A stretch of DNA of 64,000 nt from Clostridia bacterium. Lineage in GTDB: Bacteria; Bacillota; Clostridia; TANB77; CAG-465. The DNA lies in NCBI GenBank assembly GCA_900772475.1, contig CAAHEI010000039.1, positions 16,001 to 80,000 of the forward strand, read 5' to 3'. Of this stretch, positions 9,314-18,140 are shown in pieces; the first letter of the stretch is position 1; every line of letters starts with the position of its first letter. A program made the position numbers and the translations under genes. The notes under the pieces were generated by a model. That model did no database searches and was not told the origin of the DNA. It saw only the letters and a list, made by a program, of their open reading frames with translations.

Positions 9314-9351
9314 AAAACCTAACTATTAGCAATAGCTAATAATTAGGTTTT
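9314..9351 (-). terminator. Hairpin downstream of the DUF4190-like gene
   Basis: Two nested stems (9-bp outer 9314-9322 with 9343-9351, and 7-bp inner 9324-9330 with 9335-9341, separated by a single mismatch) form a strong hairpin ending in TTTT on the minus strand. It probably ends transcription of the gene at 9421-10020 before rarA. Confidence 0.55.
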
Positions 9352-9420
9352 TACATAGTTTATTTCAAAAGATTAAAATAACAGGAGTAAAAAATTATAA
9401 TATATAAGAAACATATATTT

Positions 9421-10020
9421 TTAATACATTGAAACTTCAACAACTTTAAATGTAGCATTTTTCATTGTTTCAACTTTATCTGAAGATACATATGTAAATA
9501 TTTTAAATTCTTGTGTTTGTCCAGACGTTAAATCATTTGCATAAACATAACCATCATCAATTCTTGCTCCTGTACTATCTACAGCTTCTATATGAATGCT
9601 AAATGATTTTTTATCAGATGTTTTATTTTTTACTTTAACCTTTAACTCTGTACTTGTTATTCCATATTTGCCAACACTAACTTCAAAATTTCCTAAATTT
9701 ACATCTACATCATTTTTTAGAATTTCTTCTGTACTATTTCCAACTGCTTTATCTAATTCTTTACTTGTTTTATCAAGTGAATTAGATAAACTATTTTGCA
9801 TTGACACAGTAATAATTACTGTGAAAACTGCAAGAATTATTGCTGCTGCAGCTTTTCCACTTCCGGCCTTTTTTACTAATGATATAATTCCAAATATGAA
9901 CGCTATAATTGCCATTATAAACGATAAATTATTTATAAATGGAATAAATGAAGTACAAATACCTACTATTCCTAAAACCATACCAGCAGTAGCAAGTCCA
10001 CTTTTCTTTTTTTCTTCCAT
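9421..10020 (-). CDS. Two-helix membrane protein with DUF4190-like N-terminus and FxLYD-like C-terminus
   Basis: The start is ATG 10020 behind GGAGGAATTTTT; a TTG six codons earlier lies upstream of this site and is unlikely. The 199-aa protein has two membrane segments at about 12-50 in the KSGLATAGMVLGIVGI style of DUF4190, then a third hydrophobic stretch (about 60-75). An external beta-sheet domain (about 108-199) resembles the FxLYD/DUF4352 fold of clostridial surface proteins, with alternating strands around VKVKNKTSDKKSFSI. Function is unknown; the architecture suggests a cell-surface sensing or adhesive role. It is monocistronic. Confidence 0.6.
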   Translation of the reverse strand: MEEKKKSGLATAGMVLGIVGICTSFIPFINNLSFIMAIIAFIFGIISLVKKAGSGKAAAAIILAVFTVIITVSMQNSLSNSLDKTSKELDKAVGNSTEEILKNDVDVNLGNFEVSVGKYGITSTELKVKVKNKTSDKKSFSIHIEAVDSTGARIDDGYVYANDLTSGQTQEFKIFTYVSSDKVETMKNATFKVVEVSMY

Positions 10021-10110
10021 AAAAATTCCTCCAATCAAAATTAATTTTTAAATAAAAACTACAAATACTATTTATATATTCACATTATACAATATATGTA
10101 ATTTTTTGTC

Positions 10111-10124
10111 AACGATACGTCGTT
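10111..10124. promoter_or_regulatory. Inverted repeat, possible operator for the XRE regulator
   Basis: The palindrome AACGA-TACG-TCGTT lies about 50 bases before the XRE-type gene at 10173, just upstream of a probable TATAAT (10147-10152). A regulator of this type could bind here to control itself; this is inference from position and symmetry. Confidence 0.35.
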
Positions 10125-10172
10125 AAAAAATAGCAAATAATATTGTTATAATGTATTTATGAGGTGTAAACT

Positions 10173-10412
10173 ATGAATATCTCTGAAGCAATAGCTAAAA
10201 GAATAAAAAATATTTGTAAAGAACGAAATATAAGCATCAATAAATTAGCAAATCTAAGCTGTCTTACGCAATCAACATTACAGTCCATAATTGATGGAAG
10301 TAGTAATAATCCAAAACTGCTTACCATTTTTAGAATTTGTTATGGTTTAAACATGACAATATCAGAATTTTTTAATGACAAAATATTTGAAAATTTAGAT
10401 CTAGATATATAA
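10173..10412 (+). CDS. XRE-family helix-turn-helix regulator, 79 aa
   Basis: A single Cro/C1-type helix-turn-helix domain fills the protein (about 5-65): helix 2-3 is NKLANLSCLTQSTLQSIIDG, followed by NPKLLTIFRICYGLNMTISEFF, the usual final helices. It has no effector domain. Such small proteins act as DNA-binding repressors; the target is unknown. It is on the plus strand amid minus-strand genes, starts behind GAGGTG, and ends at a strong terminator shared with the convergent transketolase operon. A palindrome at 10111-10124 may be its operator. Confidence 0.85.
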   Translation: MNISEAIAKRIKNICKERNISINKLANLSCLTQSTLQSIIDGSSNNPKLLTIFRICYGLNMTISEFFNDKIFENLDLDI

Positions 10413-10445
10413 TTAAATTTAAAATTTAATATATTTTTACACGTG

Positions 10446-10485
10446 GAAAGCCCCTTAGCAAAATGCTAAGAGGCTTTCTACTATT
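10446..10485. terminator. Terminator shared by the XRE gene and the transketolase operon
   Basis: A 7-bp outer stem (10446-10452 with 10472-10478) and a 7-bp inner stem (10454-10460 with 10464-10470) are separated by one mismatch and close on an AAA loop. It lies between convergent genes and ends in TTTC on one side. Confidence 0.7.
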
Positions 10486-10491
10486 ACAAAT

Positions 10492-11400
10492 CTAAAAATT
10501 TTTTATTATTTCCTCTTTAGTAATACCATATATTCTGTATAAATTCTCAATATCGCCGGATTTACCAAATTTATCTTTTACTCCAAGCTTTATTAATTTT
10601 TTTGGATATTCTTCAGTTAAAACATTAGAAATAATACTACCAATTCCGCCAACTATACTATGATCTTCAATTGAAATTAATTTATCAGTTTCTTTTGCAC
10701 ATTTAATTATAGTTTCTTTGTCAATTGGTTTTATACTGTATAAATCAACAACACGTACATTTATACCTCTTTTTTCTAATTCTTTTTTTGCCTCAAGAGC
10801 TATCCATACTGTATTTCCAACAGCAAAAATTGTACCATCATTTCCATTGCCAAATGTGTTTGATCCTCCAAGTTTAAATATATCAAGATCACTATATACA
10901 TCTACAGCTTTATTTCTTCCAAGCCTTATATATTTAGGTCCTTTTTCTTGCATACATATATCAAGTATCTTTTGTGTTGCGACATCATCTGCCGGACAAA
11001 ATACTTTCATATTTGGAATTACATTCATAAGTGCAATATCCTCGATACATTGATGAGTAGCACCATCTTCTCCTACTGCAAGTCCAGAATGTGTAGCACA
11101 TAAATTGATATCTATATTTGAATATGCAGCTGTATTTCTAATTTGTTCATAAGCACGTCCTGCAAGAAACATTGCAAAACTAGACGCAAACACTTTTTTC
11201 CCTGTAAGTGCCATTCCACAAGCTGTTCCTACCATATCTTGTTCTGAAATTCCCATATCAAAATGTCTATCAGGAAATTCCTTTTTAAAAAGTTTAGTAC
11301 AAGTAGCATTTGCAAGATCAGCATCAAACACCACAACATCTTTATTTTCAAAACCTTTTTTGACAAGGTATTCTCCATATGATTCTCTTGTTGATTTCAT
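10492..11400 (-). CDS. Transketolase, C-terminal subunit
   Basis: This 302-aa protein contains the pyrimidine-binding and C-terminal domains of transketolase (about 1-170 and 180-302), with the conserved GISEQDMVGTACGMAL and HSGLAVGEDGATHQ stretches. Together with the N-terminal subunit encoded directly upstream it forms one thiamine-diphosphate enzyme that moves two-carbon units in the non-oxidative pentose phosphate pathway. The split form is common in anaerobic Firmicutes and archaea. The catalytic Glu of the SEQD motif is present. It follows its partner by 18 bases. Confidence 0.93.
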   Translation of the reverse strand: MKSTRESYGEYLVKKGFENKDVVVFDADLANATCTKLFKKEFPDRHFDMGISEQDMVGTACGMALTGKKVFASSFAMFLAGRAYEQIRNTAAYSNIDINLCATHSGLAVGEDGATHQCIEDIALMNVIPNMKVFCPADDVATQKILDICMQEKGPKYIRLGRNKAVDVYSDLDIFKLGGSNTFGNGNDGTIFAVGNTVWIALEAKKELEKRGINVRVVDLYSIKPIDKETIIKCAKETDKLISIEDHSIVGGIGSIISNVLTEEYPKKLIKLGVKDKFGKSGDIENLYRIYGITKEEIIKNF

Positions 11401-11418
11401 ATATTTCCCTCTTTTCTT

Positions 11419-12213
11419 TTACTTTAATTCAGCTTTAGACAAATTATATTCTTCATCTGTAAGCTTTTTACCATGCCATTCGGCTTTATTTTCCATAAAA
11501 GATATTCCCTTACCTTTTATTGTATTTGCTATTATTACATTTGGCTTATTTGACTTTTTAGCGTTTGATACAGATGTTAAAATTTCATCAAAATTATGCC
11601 CATTAATTCTTTGAACATAAAATCCAAAAGAATTAAATTTTTCTTCTAAGTTATCCACATTTTTAACATCTTTTATAGTACCATCTATTTGTAATCCATT
11701 ATTATCTACAAACAAAATTAAATTATTAAGGTTATATTTACTTGAACTCATACAAGCTTCCCATATCTGTCCTTCTTCTATTTCTCCATCTCCGACCAAG
11801 CAATACACATTTCCCTCTTTACCTGATACTTTTTTAGAAATGGCCATACCATTTGCAATTGAAAGTCCCTGTCCTAAAGATCCACTTGAAACATCTACAC
11901 CATTTATTTTTATACAAGGATGTCCCTCAAGATAACTATCAAACTTTCTAAATGTTTTTAAATCTTCATGTGGTATATATCCCTTACTTGAAAGTACAGC
12001 ATAATAGCAGGATGATGCATGCCCCTTTGATAAAATAAATTTATCAATTCTACTTCCTTCATTATCTAAATTTAAGTTCATTAATTTATGATATAAAGCT
12101 ACTAAGATTTCAACACAAGATAGACTACCTCCTGGATGTCCTGAACCTGCACTATATATCATATCCACTATATCATTTCTAATATCTTTTGATATTTTTT
12201 CTAAATCTTCCAT
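11419..12213 (-). CDS. Transketolase, N-terminal subunit
   Basis: This 264-aa protein is the thiamine-diphosphate-binding half of a split transketolase. The GDGEIEEGQIWEA motif (about 141-153) binds the cofactor phosphates through Mg2+; SAGSGHPGGSLS near the start and the LSKGHASSCYYA stretch match the family. It acts only with the C-terminal subunit encoded next in the operon. The gene follows the YitT gene by 9 bases on the same strand. Confidence 0.93.
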   Translation of the reverse strand: MEDLEKISKDIRNDIVDMIYSAGSGHPGGSLSCVEILVALYHKLMNLNLDNEGSRIDKFILSKGHASSCYYAVLSSKGYIPHEDLKTFRKFDSYLEGHPCIKINGVDVSSGSLGQGLSIANGMAISKKVSGKEGNVYCLVGDGEIEEGQIWEACMSSSKYNLNNLILFVDNNGLQIDGTIKDVKNVDNLEEKFNSFGFYVQRINGHNFDEILTSVSNAKKSNKPNVIIANTIKGKGISFMENKAEWHGKKLTDEEYNLSKAELK

Positions 12214-12222
12214 ATATCCCCC

Positions 12223-13107
12223 TTAATTTATATCTTTAAATCCTGTTCCAATCGCTTCATTTACTGTTGTTATATACATTAATGCTTTACTATCATTTTC
12301 TCTAATTAATTCCTTTAATTTTGCTATCTGTGGAGTAGTTATTATACAAGTAATTGTAGTTATCTGTTTTTTACTATGAGCTCCTAAACTATTTGTTACA
12401 GTTGCTCCTCTTTTTAAATCATTTAATATTGCTGGAATTACCTTATCACTTTTATTTGTAATAATTGTTACAACTTTTGTATAATATATTCCTTCAAAAA
12501 CTACATTTACTACCTTTGTTGAAATTGCCATAGCAATTATCGAATAAAGTCCAACATTTATATCCTTAAACACAATAATAATAGCTGATATAATAAAAAA
12601 TTCAATTATTAATAGAACTTTACTTACACTTTGTGCTTTAGTAAGTTTATATATAAGTTGGGCTAAAAGATCTGAGCCACCAGAACTTGCTCCTGCCTTA
12701 AATACTAATGCAATTCCTAAACCTACTATAATTCCACCAAACACACAAGAAGTAAACATATCTAATCCTCCGAATTTTATAAACACCCCATCTTTAAATA
12801 TTTCGTAAAATAGTGCAAGTATAATTGTTGTAAATATTGTTTTTAAATTAAACTTTATTCCAAGTTTTATTATTGAAAAAATAAAAAGAGGAATATTTAT
12901 AAAAATTATTGTAAGGCCCATCGGAACATTAAAAATGTAATAAAATATTGTAGCTATACCACTTACTCCACCTGTTGTCATTTTGTATGGTAATAAAAAC
13001 CAGTTTGTTCCAATTGATATAAGGAAAGAGCCTAAAATCATATATATTAAGTCTATAATAACATGCAGTATAAAAAGTTGATTTTTTTCCATATTATTAA
13101 AATTCAT
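12223..13107 (-). CDS. YitT family membrane protein
   Basis: The start is ATG 13107 behind AAGGTGG; a GTG three codons earlier overlaps that site. The 294-aa protein has five or six membrane helices (about 14-205; DUF161 type) with the family glycine motifs GGVSGIATIFYYIFN and GASSGGSDLLAQL. A C-terminal soluble DUF2179-like domain follows (about 215-294). The family is widespread in Firmicutes and its transport function is not established. It heads a short operon with the split transketolase. Confidence 0.85.
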   Translation of the reverse strand: MNFNNMEKNQLFILHVIIDLIYMILGSFLISIGTNWFLLPYKMTTGGVSGIATIFYYIFNVPMGLTIIFINIPLFIFSIIKLGIKFNLKTIFTTIILALFYEIFKDGVFIKFGGLDMFTSCVFGGIIVGLGIALVFKAGASSGGSDLLAQLIYKLTKAQSVSKVLLIIEFFIISAIIIVFKDINVGLYSIIAMAISTKVVNVVFEGIYYTKVVTIITNKSDKVIPAILNDLKRGATVTNSLGAHSKKQITTITCIITTPQIAKLKELIRENDSKALMYITTVNEAIGTGFKDIN

Positions 13108-13150
13108 AATAACCACCTTTTAATGATTATTATTTGTATTTAAAAATAAA

Positions 13151-13612
13151 TTATATCTCTCTTCTTAATATATCAATAAAATTTTCACTTCTAGAATATT
13201 TTTTTGGAGTAAATTCTTTTAACTTTTTAACGTAATCATCAAAATTTTCTCCATCTTTATACATAAGTAAATATCCTTCTTTTTCAAGTTCACCTGCAAC
13301 TTCTAGTTGATGATCATTTATATGTTCGTTATATTTTCCAAGTCTTGGAACAACAAGTACTCTTTTATTATTTTCTAATGCATTAAAAATTGTTCCAACT
13401 CCACCATGACATATGACAAAATCAGCTTTTTTAATATATTCATTAAATTTACTAGTATCAATTGATTTTATCATTTTTATTTTTTTACTACTAAACTTAG
13501 TATTTCCAGTTTGTGCAACTATTTCATCTTTTTTTAAAACTTTAGAATTTTCTACCATATTAAAAATTCTTAAAAATTGTTGCTTTTGGGTACCAACTGA
13601 GACGAAAACCAT
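13151..13612 (-). CDS. Alg13/PssE-like glycosyltransferase catalytic subunit
   Basis: This 153-aa protein corresponds to the C-terminal half of a GT28-type UDP-sugar transferase: MVFVSVGTQKQQF at the start and the sugar-nucleotide-binding HGGVGTIFNALE (about 80-91) with the VPRLGKYNEHINDHQ loop. In eukaryotes and in streptococcal/rhizobial capsule systems this subunit works with an Alg14/PssD membrane partner, which is exactly the gene overlapping it upstream by one base. The acceptor is probably a lipid-linked sugar; the pathway is not shown by the context. Confidence 0.85.
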   Translation of the reverse strand: MVFVSVGTQKQQFLRIFNMVENSKVLKKDEIVAQTGNTKFSSKKIKMIKSIDTSKFNEYIKKADFVICHGGVGTIFNALENNKRVLVVPRLGKYNEHINDHQLEVAGELEKEGYLLMYKDGENFDDYVKKLKEFTPKKYSRSENFIDILRREI

Positions 13613-14076
13613 TACATTAACCTCCCTAAATATTCAGCCTTTTTATACTTTTTTGCTAAATCTTCCCATTGAACATAAAATTTATTTGCAAAAGGATAAA
13701 CCATTTTACCAGTTACAGATAAACTATTTACTTTAGCAAGAGATTCAATATATATAACTTTTTTACCAAATAATTTTGCAAAAAAGCTCATTATACCACC
13801 AACTTGTGCCCCGGTTGTTAAAACGGTTTTAGGTTTAAATTTAATAAGTATGCTTATACTCTTAAACATATTGTATATAACAGCCCATATATACTTTATT
13901 TTATTTTTATTTGGTCCATATTTAAAAAATTCCATGTTATAATTATCAGATAAATTTTCTGTTATTTCAGTTTTTTCTGTTACTAATAAATAATCATATT
14001 CGTTAAACAATTTCTTTAACTTTAGCATTTCACTTAAATGTCCACCAGAACTACATACAAAAATTACTTTTTTCAC
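13612..14076 (-). CDS. Alg14/PssD-like glycosyltransferase membrane subunit
   Basis: This 154-aa protein matches the Alg14 family: MKKVIFVCSSGGHLSEML at the start (the GGHLSEM element), a middle hydrophobic segment, and TTGAQVGGIMSFFAK plus VIYIESLAKV later. It recruits the catalytic Alg13-like subunit encoded next to form a two-part UDP-sugar transferase at the membrane. It overlaps its partner by one base and the upstream radical SAM gene by four, so all three are co-translated. No other polysaccharide genes are adjacent. Confidence 0.85.
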   Translation of the reverse strand: MKKVIFVCSSGGHLSEMLKLKKLFNEYDYLLVTEKTEITENLSDNYNMEFFKYGPNKNKIKYIWAVIYNMFKSISILIKFKPKTVLTTGAQVGGIMSFFAKLFGKKVIYIESLAKVNSLSVTGKMVYPFANKFYVQWEDLAKKYKKAEYLGRLM

Positions 14077-15140
14077 TTATTTTCTCCCTTTATTTTTATA
14101 TCTATACCATACTTTTCTTTTAAATATTTTTTATTTACCTTTTCAGGTCCAACAATTATAGAGGCATAGTTATTATTAGTATATATATTCATTTTCTTTT
14201 TTATATTTTCTTCATATTTTATATTATTTTTAGATATATATTTTTCTATGTCATCTAATACTATTTTTGACAATACATATTCAGCAAAATTATCACAAAC
14301 AGGTCCTACTATTTGTGAATTTGATGATGTTATTTCATCTGTTGTTTGAAGTCCTATTCTAATTATCTTAACATCTGTTTTTTTACACTCTTTTAAAATA
14401 TAATATACTCTTTCAATAGCATCATCTACGCTAAGTGGTGTATACTCTTTATTCTTATACATTTCATATAATTTACTATCCTTTAATACATATACTGGAT
14501 AAATTCTTAAGCATTTTGGATTAAGTTTTAATACCTTTTTTATGCTATACACTTCCGTATCTAAATTACTTCCTGGAAGTCCAACCATAATTTGAATACC
14601 TAAATCTATTCCATATAAATGTATTAATCTTGCAGCACGTATAACATCATTCTTAGTATGCCCTCTTTTAGATATTTCTAATACTTTATCACTCATTGAC
14701 TGTACTCCAAGTTCAATAGTTTTTACATTATATTTTTTTAAAAGTGATAATATTTTGGGTGATATATAATCAGGTCTTGTTGAAAGCCTAATACTATCTA
14801 CTTTTCCTTCTTCAATATAATTATTTGCAATTTTTAAATAATTTTCCTGTAACTTTGTAGGAATCCCTGTAAAAGATCCTCCAAAAAAAGCTATCTCAAT
14901 TTTTTTATTATTTTTATTATTTTTAAAATAATCCAAATGCTCATTAATAATGTTATCAACATCATCAACAGTTACACTTGTATCCATTCCTGTTATTTTC
15001 CTTTGATTGCAAAAAACGCACTCATTATTGCAACCTAAATGAGGCATAAAAATTGGAATAGTGTATTGATTATCCTTATTTGTTATATTATTTAAAATTT
15101 TATTTATATCAAGTTTTAAATTATATTCTTTTAATGGCAT
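14073..15140 (-). CDS. Radical SAM protein, Elp3-like
   Basis: The cluster-binding CNNECVFC (C-x3-C-x2-C) follows PIFMPHLG at about 37-44 of the 355-aa form, then the GGSFTGIP element and the SAM-barrel signatures RLSTRPDYI and IQIMVGLPG. This subfamily of Elp3-like radical SAM proteins commonly sits next to rnc in clostridia; its substrate is not known. I favour ATG 15140, giving a 20-base overlap with rnc. A GTG at 15191 would add 17 residues encoded within rnc, and neither start has a clear ribosome binding site. Confidence 0.8.
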   Translation of the reverse strand: MPLKEYNLKLDINKILNNITNKDNQYTIPIFMPHLGCNNECVFCNQRKITGMDTSVTVDDVDNIINEHLDYFKNNKNNKKIEIAFFGGSFTGIPTKLQENYLKIANNYIEEGKVDSIRLSTRPDYISPKILSLLKKYNVKTIELGVQSMSDKVLEISKRGHTKNDVIRAARLIHLYGIDLGIQIMVGLPGSNLDTEVYSIKKVLKLNPKCLRIYPVYVLKDSKLYEMYKNKEYTPLSVDDAIERVYYILKECKKTDVKIIRIGLQTTDEITSSNSQIVGPVCDNFAEYVLSKIVLDDIEKYISKNNIKYEENIKKKMNIYTNNNYASIIVGPEKVNKKYLKEKYGIDIKIKGENK

Positions 15141-15819
15141 ATGCTGCTGCTGCCTGCTCTGCACTTTTTTTATTTTTTCCAACACCCTCACCTATCTTTT
15201 TGCCATTAAACACAACTTCTACATAAAAAGTTTTGTTGTGTTCTGGGCCTTCTTCCTTCAGAAGTTTGTATTCAATTTTTACACTGCCATTTTTTTGTAA
15301 GATTTCTTGTAACTTAGTTTTGTAATCTGTGTTAAAGTCTTTACCTTCTAATACTTCTTTTATTTGAGTACTTAATTTAGCAAGTACAAACTCTTTAGCC
15401 TTATCATATCCTCCATCTATATATATACTTCCAAGAATTGCCTCAAAACAATCAGCAATTATTGCATCTTTTTTTTCAACTAAACTTTGTGTTTCACATT
15501 TTCCTAAATATATATAATCTTGCAGTCCAATTGATTTTAATGCTAAACTCAAAGACGTTTCACACACTATAGCAGCCCTTTTTTTTGTCATTTCACCTTC
15601 AGAATAAACCTTTTTATCATTATATAACATATCTGATATTATATGTTCTAAAATTGCATCTCCCAAATATTCGATTCTCTCGTTATAATCATTATTACTT
15701 GTAATTCCTTTTTCATAAGCATATGATTTATGTGTAAGTGCAAGTTTTAAAAGAGAAATATCGTTATATGTATAACCAATTAATTCTTCAACTTTTTTTA
15801 TTTTTAATTCATCTGTCAA
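15121..15819 (-). CDS. rnc: Ribonuclease III
   Basis: The chosen start is TTG 15819, with AAGGGAG eight bases upstream, giving 232 aa, the usual size; an ATG 13 codons earlier lies before that site. The catalytic signature NERIEYLGDAIL (about 46-57) and the second acidic cluster (DCFEAILGSIYIDGG) are intact. A double-stranded RNA-binding domain fills the C-terminus (about 160-232). The enzyme cuts double-stranded regions in rRNA precursors and other RNAs. It is co-transcribed with the radical SAM gene downstream. Confidence 0.93.
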   Translation of the reverse strand: MTDELKIKKVEELIGYTYNDISLLKLALTHKSYAYEKGITSNNDYNERIEYLGDAILEHIISDMLYNDKKVYSEGEMTKKRAAIVCETSLSLALKSIGLQDYIYLGKCETQSLVEKKDAIIADCFEAILGSIYIDGGYDKAKEFVLAKLSTQIKEVLEGKDFNTDYKTKLQEILQKNGSVKIEYKLLKEEGPEHNKTFYVEVVFNGKKIGEGVGKNKKSAEQAAAAYAIKRI

Positions 15820-15895
15820 TTTTAACACTCCCTTATTTATTTTATATATATTATACATAAATATTAATTTTTTTTCAAGTAAAACATTATATCTC

Positions 15896-15949
15896 TTTAC
15901 TTTTTATGTAAAGTATGGTATAATATATATATGTATATATATTATACCA
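15896..15949 (+). promoter_or_regulatory. Promoter with a 34-bp palindrome at the start site
   Basis: TTTACT (15896-15901), a 17-base spacer and TATAAT (15919-15924) precede the gene at 15976. The -10 box is in the left arm of a near-perfect 34-bp palindrome (15916-15949, 16 of 17 positions paired), so TATAAT also occurs on the opposite strand at 15941-15946. The palindrome could be an operator, a 5' hairpin of the mRNA, or a divergent promoter serving rnc. Confidence 0.55.
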
Positions 15950-15975
15950 AAATAATTATAAAAGAGGTGGATTAA

Positions 15976-16287
15976 ATGTTATTTTTATACGGAACAATTT
16001 TTGGAGTTTTAGTTTCTTCTTTAGTTTATTTTTTTAGAAAAAGGATAAATAAGAATTACCAGAGCAGAAACTCATTTCTCAGGGTAACCATACAAGACTC
16101 ATTTCTTTACCTAGAGGAACGGTTAGCACACTCAAATACAGTAAAGAAAACTAAATACTGTTCGAAAGAAATTCTTTTAAAGTATTTACAACAAACATAC
16201 GCTCCAAATACTTTTCTTGAGGTGAAATTTTCTGGTTCTGGAGAAAAAAAGGAAATTAGTATTTCTTCCTTTTATGAAGAAGACTAA
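15976..16287 (+). CDS. Small membrane-anchored hypothetical protein, 103 aa
   Basis: I do not recognise this protein. Residues 1-18 form a membrane segment, followed by a basic patch (FRKRINKNYQSR) and a soluble domain of about 80 residues containing LYLEERLAHS and a C-terminal acidic end (YEED). The AGAGGTGG ribosome binding site, a good promoter with an unusual palindrome, and a downstream terminator show that it is a real, independently transcribed gene. It is divergent from rnc. Confidence 0.7.
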   Translation: MLFLYGTIFGVLVSSLVYFFRKRINKNYQSRNSFLRVTIQDSFLYLEERLAHSNTVKKTKYCSKEILLKYLQQTYAPNTFLEVKFSGSGEKKEISISSFYEED

Positions 16288-16295
16288 CCTCAAAT

Positions 16296-16335
16296 AATCC
16301 GCATACCTAATATTAGGCCTGCGGATTTTTTTTTT
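16296..16335 (+). terminator. Terminator after the 103-aa gene
   Basis: An 8-bp stem (16296-16303 with 16320-16327) encloses a second self-complementary stretch (16306-16317) and is followed by a run of ten T. Confidence 0.8.
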
Positions 16336-16374
16336 AAGGTCCAAACAAAACTTGCTTAGACCTTCTTATATTAT

Positions 16375-16617
16375 TTACACATTATTTTTTATATAATCAA
16401 CTACATCTCCAACAGTAGAAATTTTCTCTGCTTCTACTTCTGGAATTTCCATATCAAACTCTTCTTCAAATGCCATTATAAGTTCAACAACATCTAAAGA
16501 GTCTGCTCCTAAATCATCTATAAAAGTAGTTTCAGATGTAATTGTATCTAAATCATCAATTCCTAATTGTTCAGCTATAACATCTTTCACTCTACTGAAG
16601 ATTTCATTTTCTTCCAT
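16375..16617 (-). CDS. acpP: Acyl carrier protein
   Basis: This 80-aa acidic protein carries growing fatty-acyl chains on phosphopantetheine attached to Ser40 in the [10 protein letters not shown] motif. It is a standard single-domain carrier with helices I-IV. The start follows GGAGGT. It has its own promoter (16651-16679) and is not next to other fatty-acid genes, which is common in some clostridia. A hairpin at 16336-16367 lies just downstream. Confidence 0.95.
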   Translation of the reverse strand: MEENEIFSRVKDVIAEQLGIDDLDTITSETTFIDDLGADSLDVVELIMAFEEEFDMEIPEVEAEKISTVGDVVDYIKNNV

Positions 16618-16650
16618 ATAAATTACCTCCTCAATAAATTTTACATCTCT

Positions 16651-16679
16651 ATTATCTAATATTTACGTAATATTGTCAA
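16651..16679 (-). promoter_or_regulatory. Promoter of acpP
   Basis: On the minus strand a perfect TTGACA (16679-16674) is followed after 17 bases by GATAAT (16656-16651), about 35 bases before the acpP start. Confidence 0.65.
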
Positions 16680-16780
16680 TAGTATTACATATATTTTTTA
16701 ATTTTTTATATATTTTACTTTTTCGACAAAATTTATTATACCTACTTTACTATATGAAATAAAAGAAAAGTTGTTAAAAA

Positions 16781-16806
16781 AAAACAGAGCATACGCCCTG
16801 TTTTTA
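16781..16806 (-). terminator. Terminator of the str operon after tuf
   Basis: On the minus strand a stem of about 9 bp with one mismatch (16781-16790 with 16795-16804) is followed by a run of nine or more T. It lies right after the tuf stop codon. Confidence 0.8.
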
Positions 16807-16811
16807 ATAAA

Positions 16812-18014
16812 TTACTCTATTATGTTAGATACTGAACCAGATCCAACTGTTCTTCCACCTTCACGAATAGCGAATTTTAATCCTTTTTCAATTGCTATTG
16901 GAGTGATAAGTTTAGCTTTGATTGTTACATTATCACCAGGCATTACCATTTCTTTATCTTTTGGTAATTCGATTACACCTGTAACATCAGTTGTTCTGAA
17001 ATAAAATTGTGGTCTATATCCTTGGAAGAATGGAGTATGTCTTCCACCTTCTTCTTTTGTTAGGATATATACTTCAGCTTCAAATTCAGTATGTGGATGT
17101 ATAGAACCAGGTTTAGCGATAACTTGACCTCTTTGAATTTCATCTCTTTGAATACCTCTTAAAAGTAGTCCAGCGTTATCTCCACATTCAGCTTCATCAA
17201 GTGATTTTCTGAACATTTCAATACCTGTTACAACTGTCTTTTTAGGAGTATCTACAAGACCAACGATTTCAACTTCTTCACCAAGTTTTAATACACCTTT
17301 TTCGATTCTACCTGTAGCAACTGTTCCTCTACCAGTAATTGTAAATACATCTTCAACTGGCATTAGGAATGGTTTATCAGTATCTCTAGTTGGTTCAGGA
17401 ATGTATTCGTCTATAGCAGCTAGAAGTTCTTTAATACAAGCGTATTCTGGAGCTTCTGGATCTTTAGATTCACATTCTAGAACTTTTAGAGCAGAACCTT
17501 TTATTATAGGAGTTGTATCTCCTGGGAAATCATATTTAGATAATAGATCTCTTATATCCATTTCAACTAATTCTAATAGTTCTGGATCGTCAACCATATC
17601 ACATTTGTTCATGAAAACAACTATATATGGAACACCAACTTGTCTTGCAAGTAGTATATGCTCTCTTGTTTGAGGCATAGGACCATCTGCAGCAGAAACA
17701 ACTAGGATTGCACCATCCATTTGTGCAGCACCTGTGATCATGTTTTTAACATAGTCAGCGTGTCCTGGACAGTCAACGTGTGCATAGTGTCTCTTATCTG
17801 TTTCATATTCTACGTGTGATGTAGAAATAGTGATTCCTCTTGCTTTTTCTTCTGGTGCATTATCAATTTGGTTATAATCACTAAATTGAGCTTCACCTTT
17901 TAAACTACAATATTTAGTTATTGCAGCTGTAAGAGTAGTTTTACCATGGTCAACGTGACCAATAGTACCAATATTAACGTGTGGTTTAGTTCTTTCAAAC
18001 TTTGCTTTTGCCAT
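16812..18014 (-). CDS. tuf: Elongation factor Tu
   Basis: This 400-aa GTPase delivers aminoacyl-tRNA to the ribosome. Motifs: GHVDHGKT (19-26), DCPGH and NKCD in the G domain, followed by domains 2 and 3, ending [11 protein letters not shown]. Codon use is strongly biased, as expected for a highly expressed gene. It is the last gene of the str operon. A 126-base gap after fusA contains a possible extra promoter (18071-18099), so tuf may also be transcribed alone. Confidence 0.98.
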   Translation of the reverse strand: MAKAKFERTKPHVNIGTIGHVDHGKTTLTAAITKYCSLKGEAQFSDYNQIDNAPEEKARGITISTSHVEYETDKRHYAHVDCPGHADYVKNMITGAAQMDGAILVVSAADGPMPQTREHILLARQVGVPYIVVFMNKCDMVDDPELLELVEMDIRDLLSKYDFPGDTTPIIKGSALKVLECESKDPEAPEYACIKELLAAIDEYIPEPTRDTDKPFLMPVEDVFTITGRGTVATGRIEKGVLKLGEEVEIVGLVDTPKKTVVTGIEMFRKSLDEAECGDNAGLLLRGIQRDEIQRGQVIAKPGSIHPHTEFEAEVYILTKEEGGRHTPFFQGYRPQFYFRTTDVTGVIELPKDKEMVMPGDNVTIKAKLITPIAIEKGLKFAIREGGRTVGSGSVSNIIE

Positions 18015-18070
18015 TTTAAAATTCCTCCTTAATTACTACTTTTAATGCATAAAGCATTAACTTTGATAAT

Positions 18071-18099
18071 ATTTTACTACATTTTAAATTAATTTGCAA
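18071..18099 (-). promoter_or_regulatory. Possible internal promoter for tuf
   Basis: TTGCAA (18099-18094), a 17-base spacer and TAAAAT (18076-18071) on the minus strand lie in the fusA-tuf gap. The match is only moderate. Confidence 0.4.
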
Positions 18100-18140
18100 T
18101 ACATTTATTCGTTTTTTATGTTTTTTTTAATTTTTAGACA

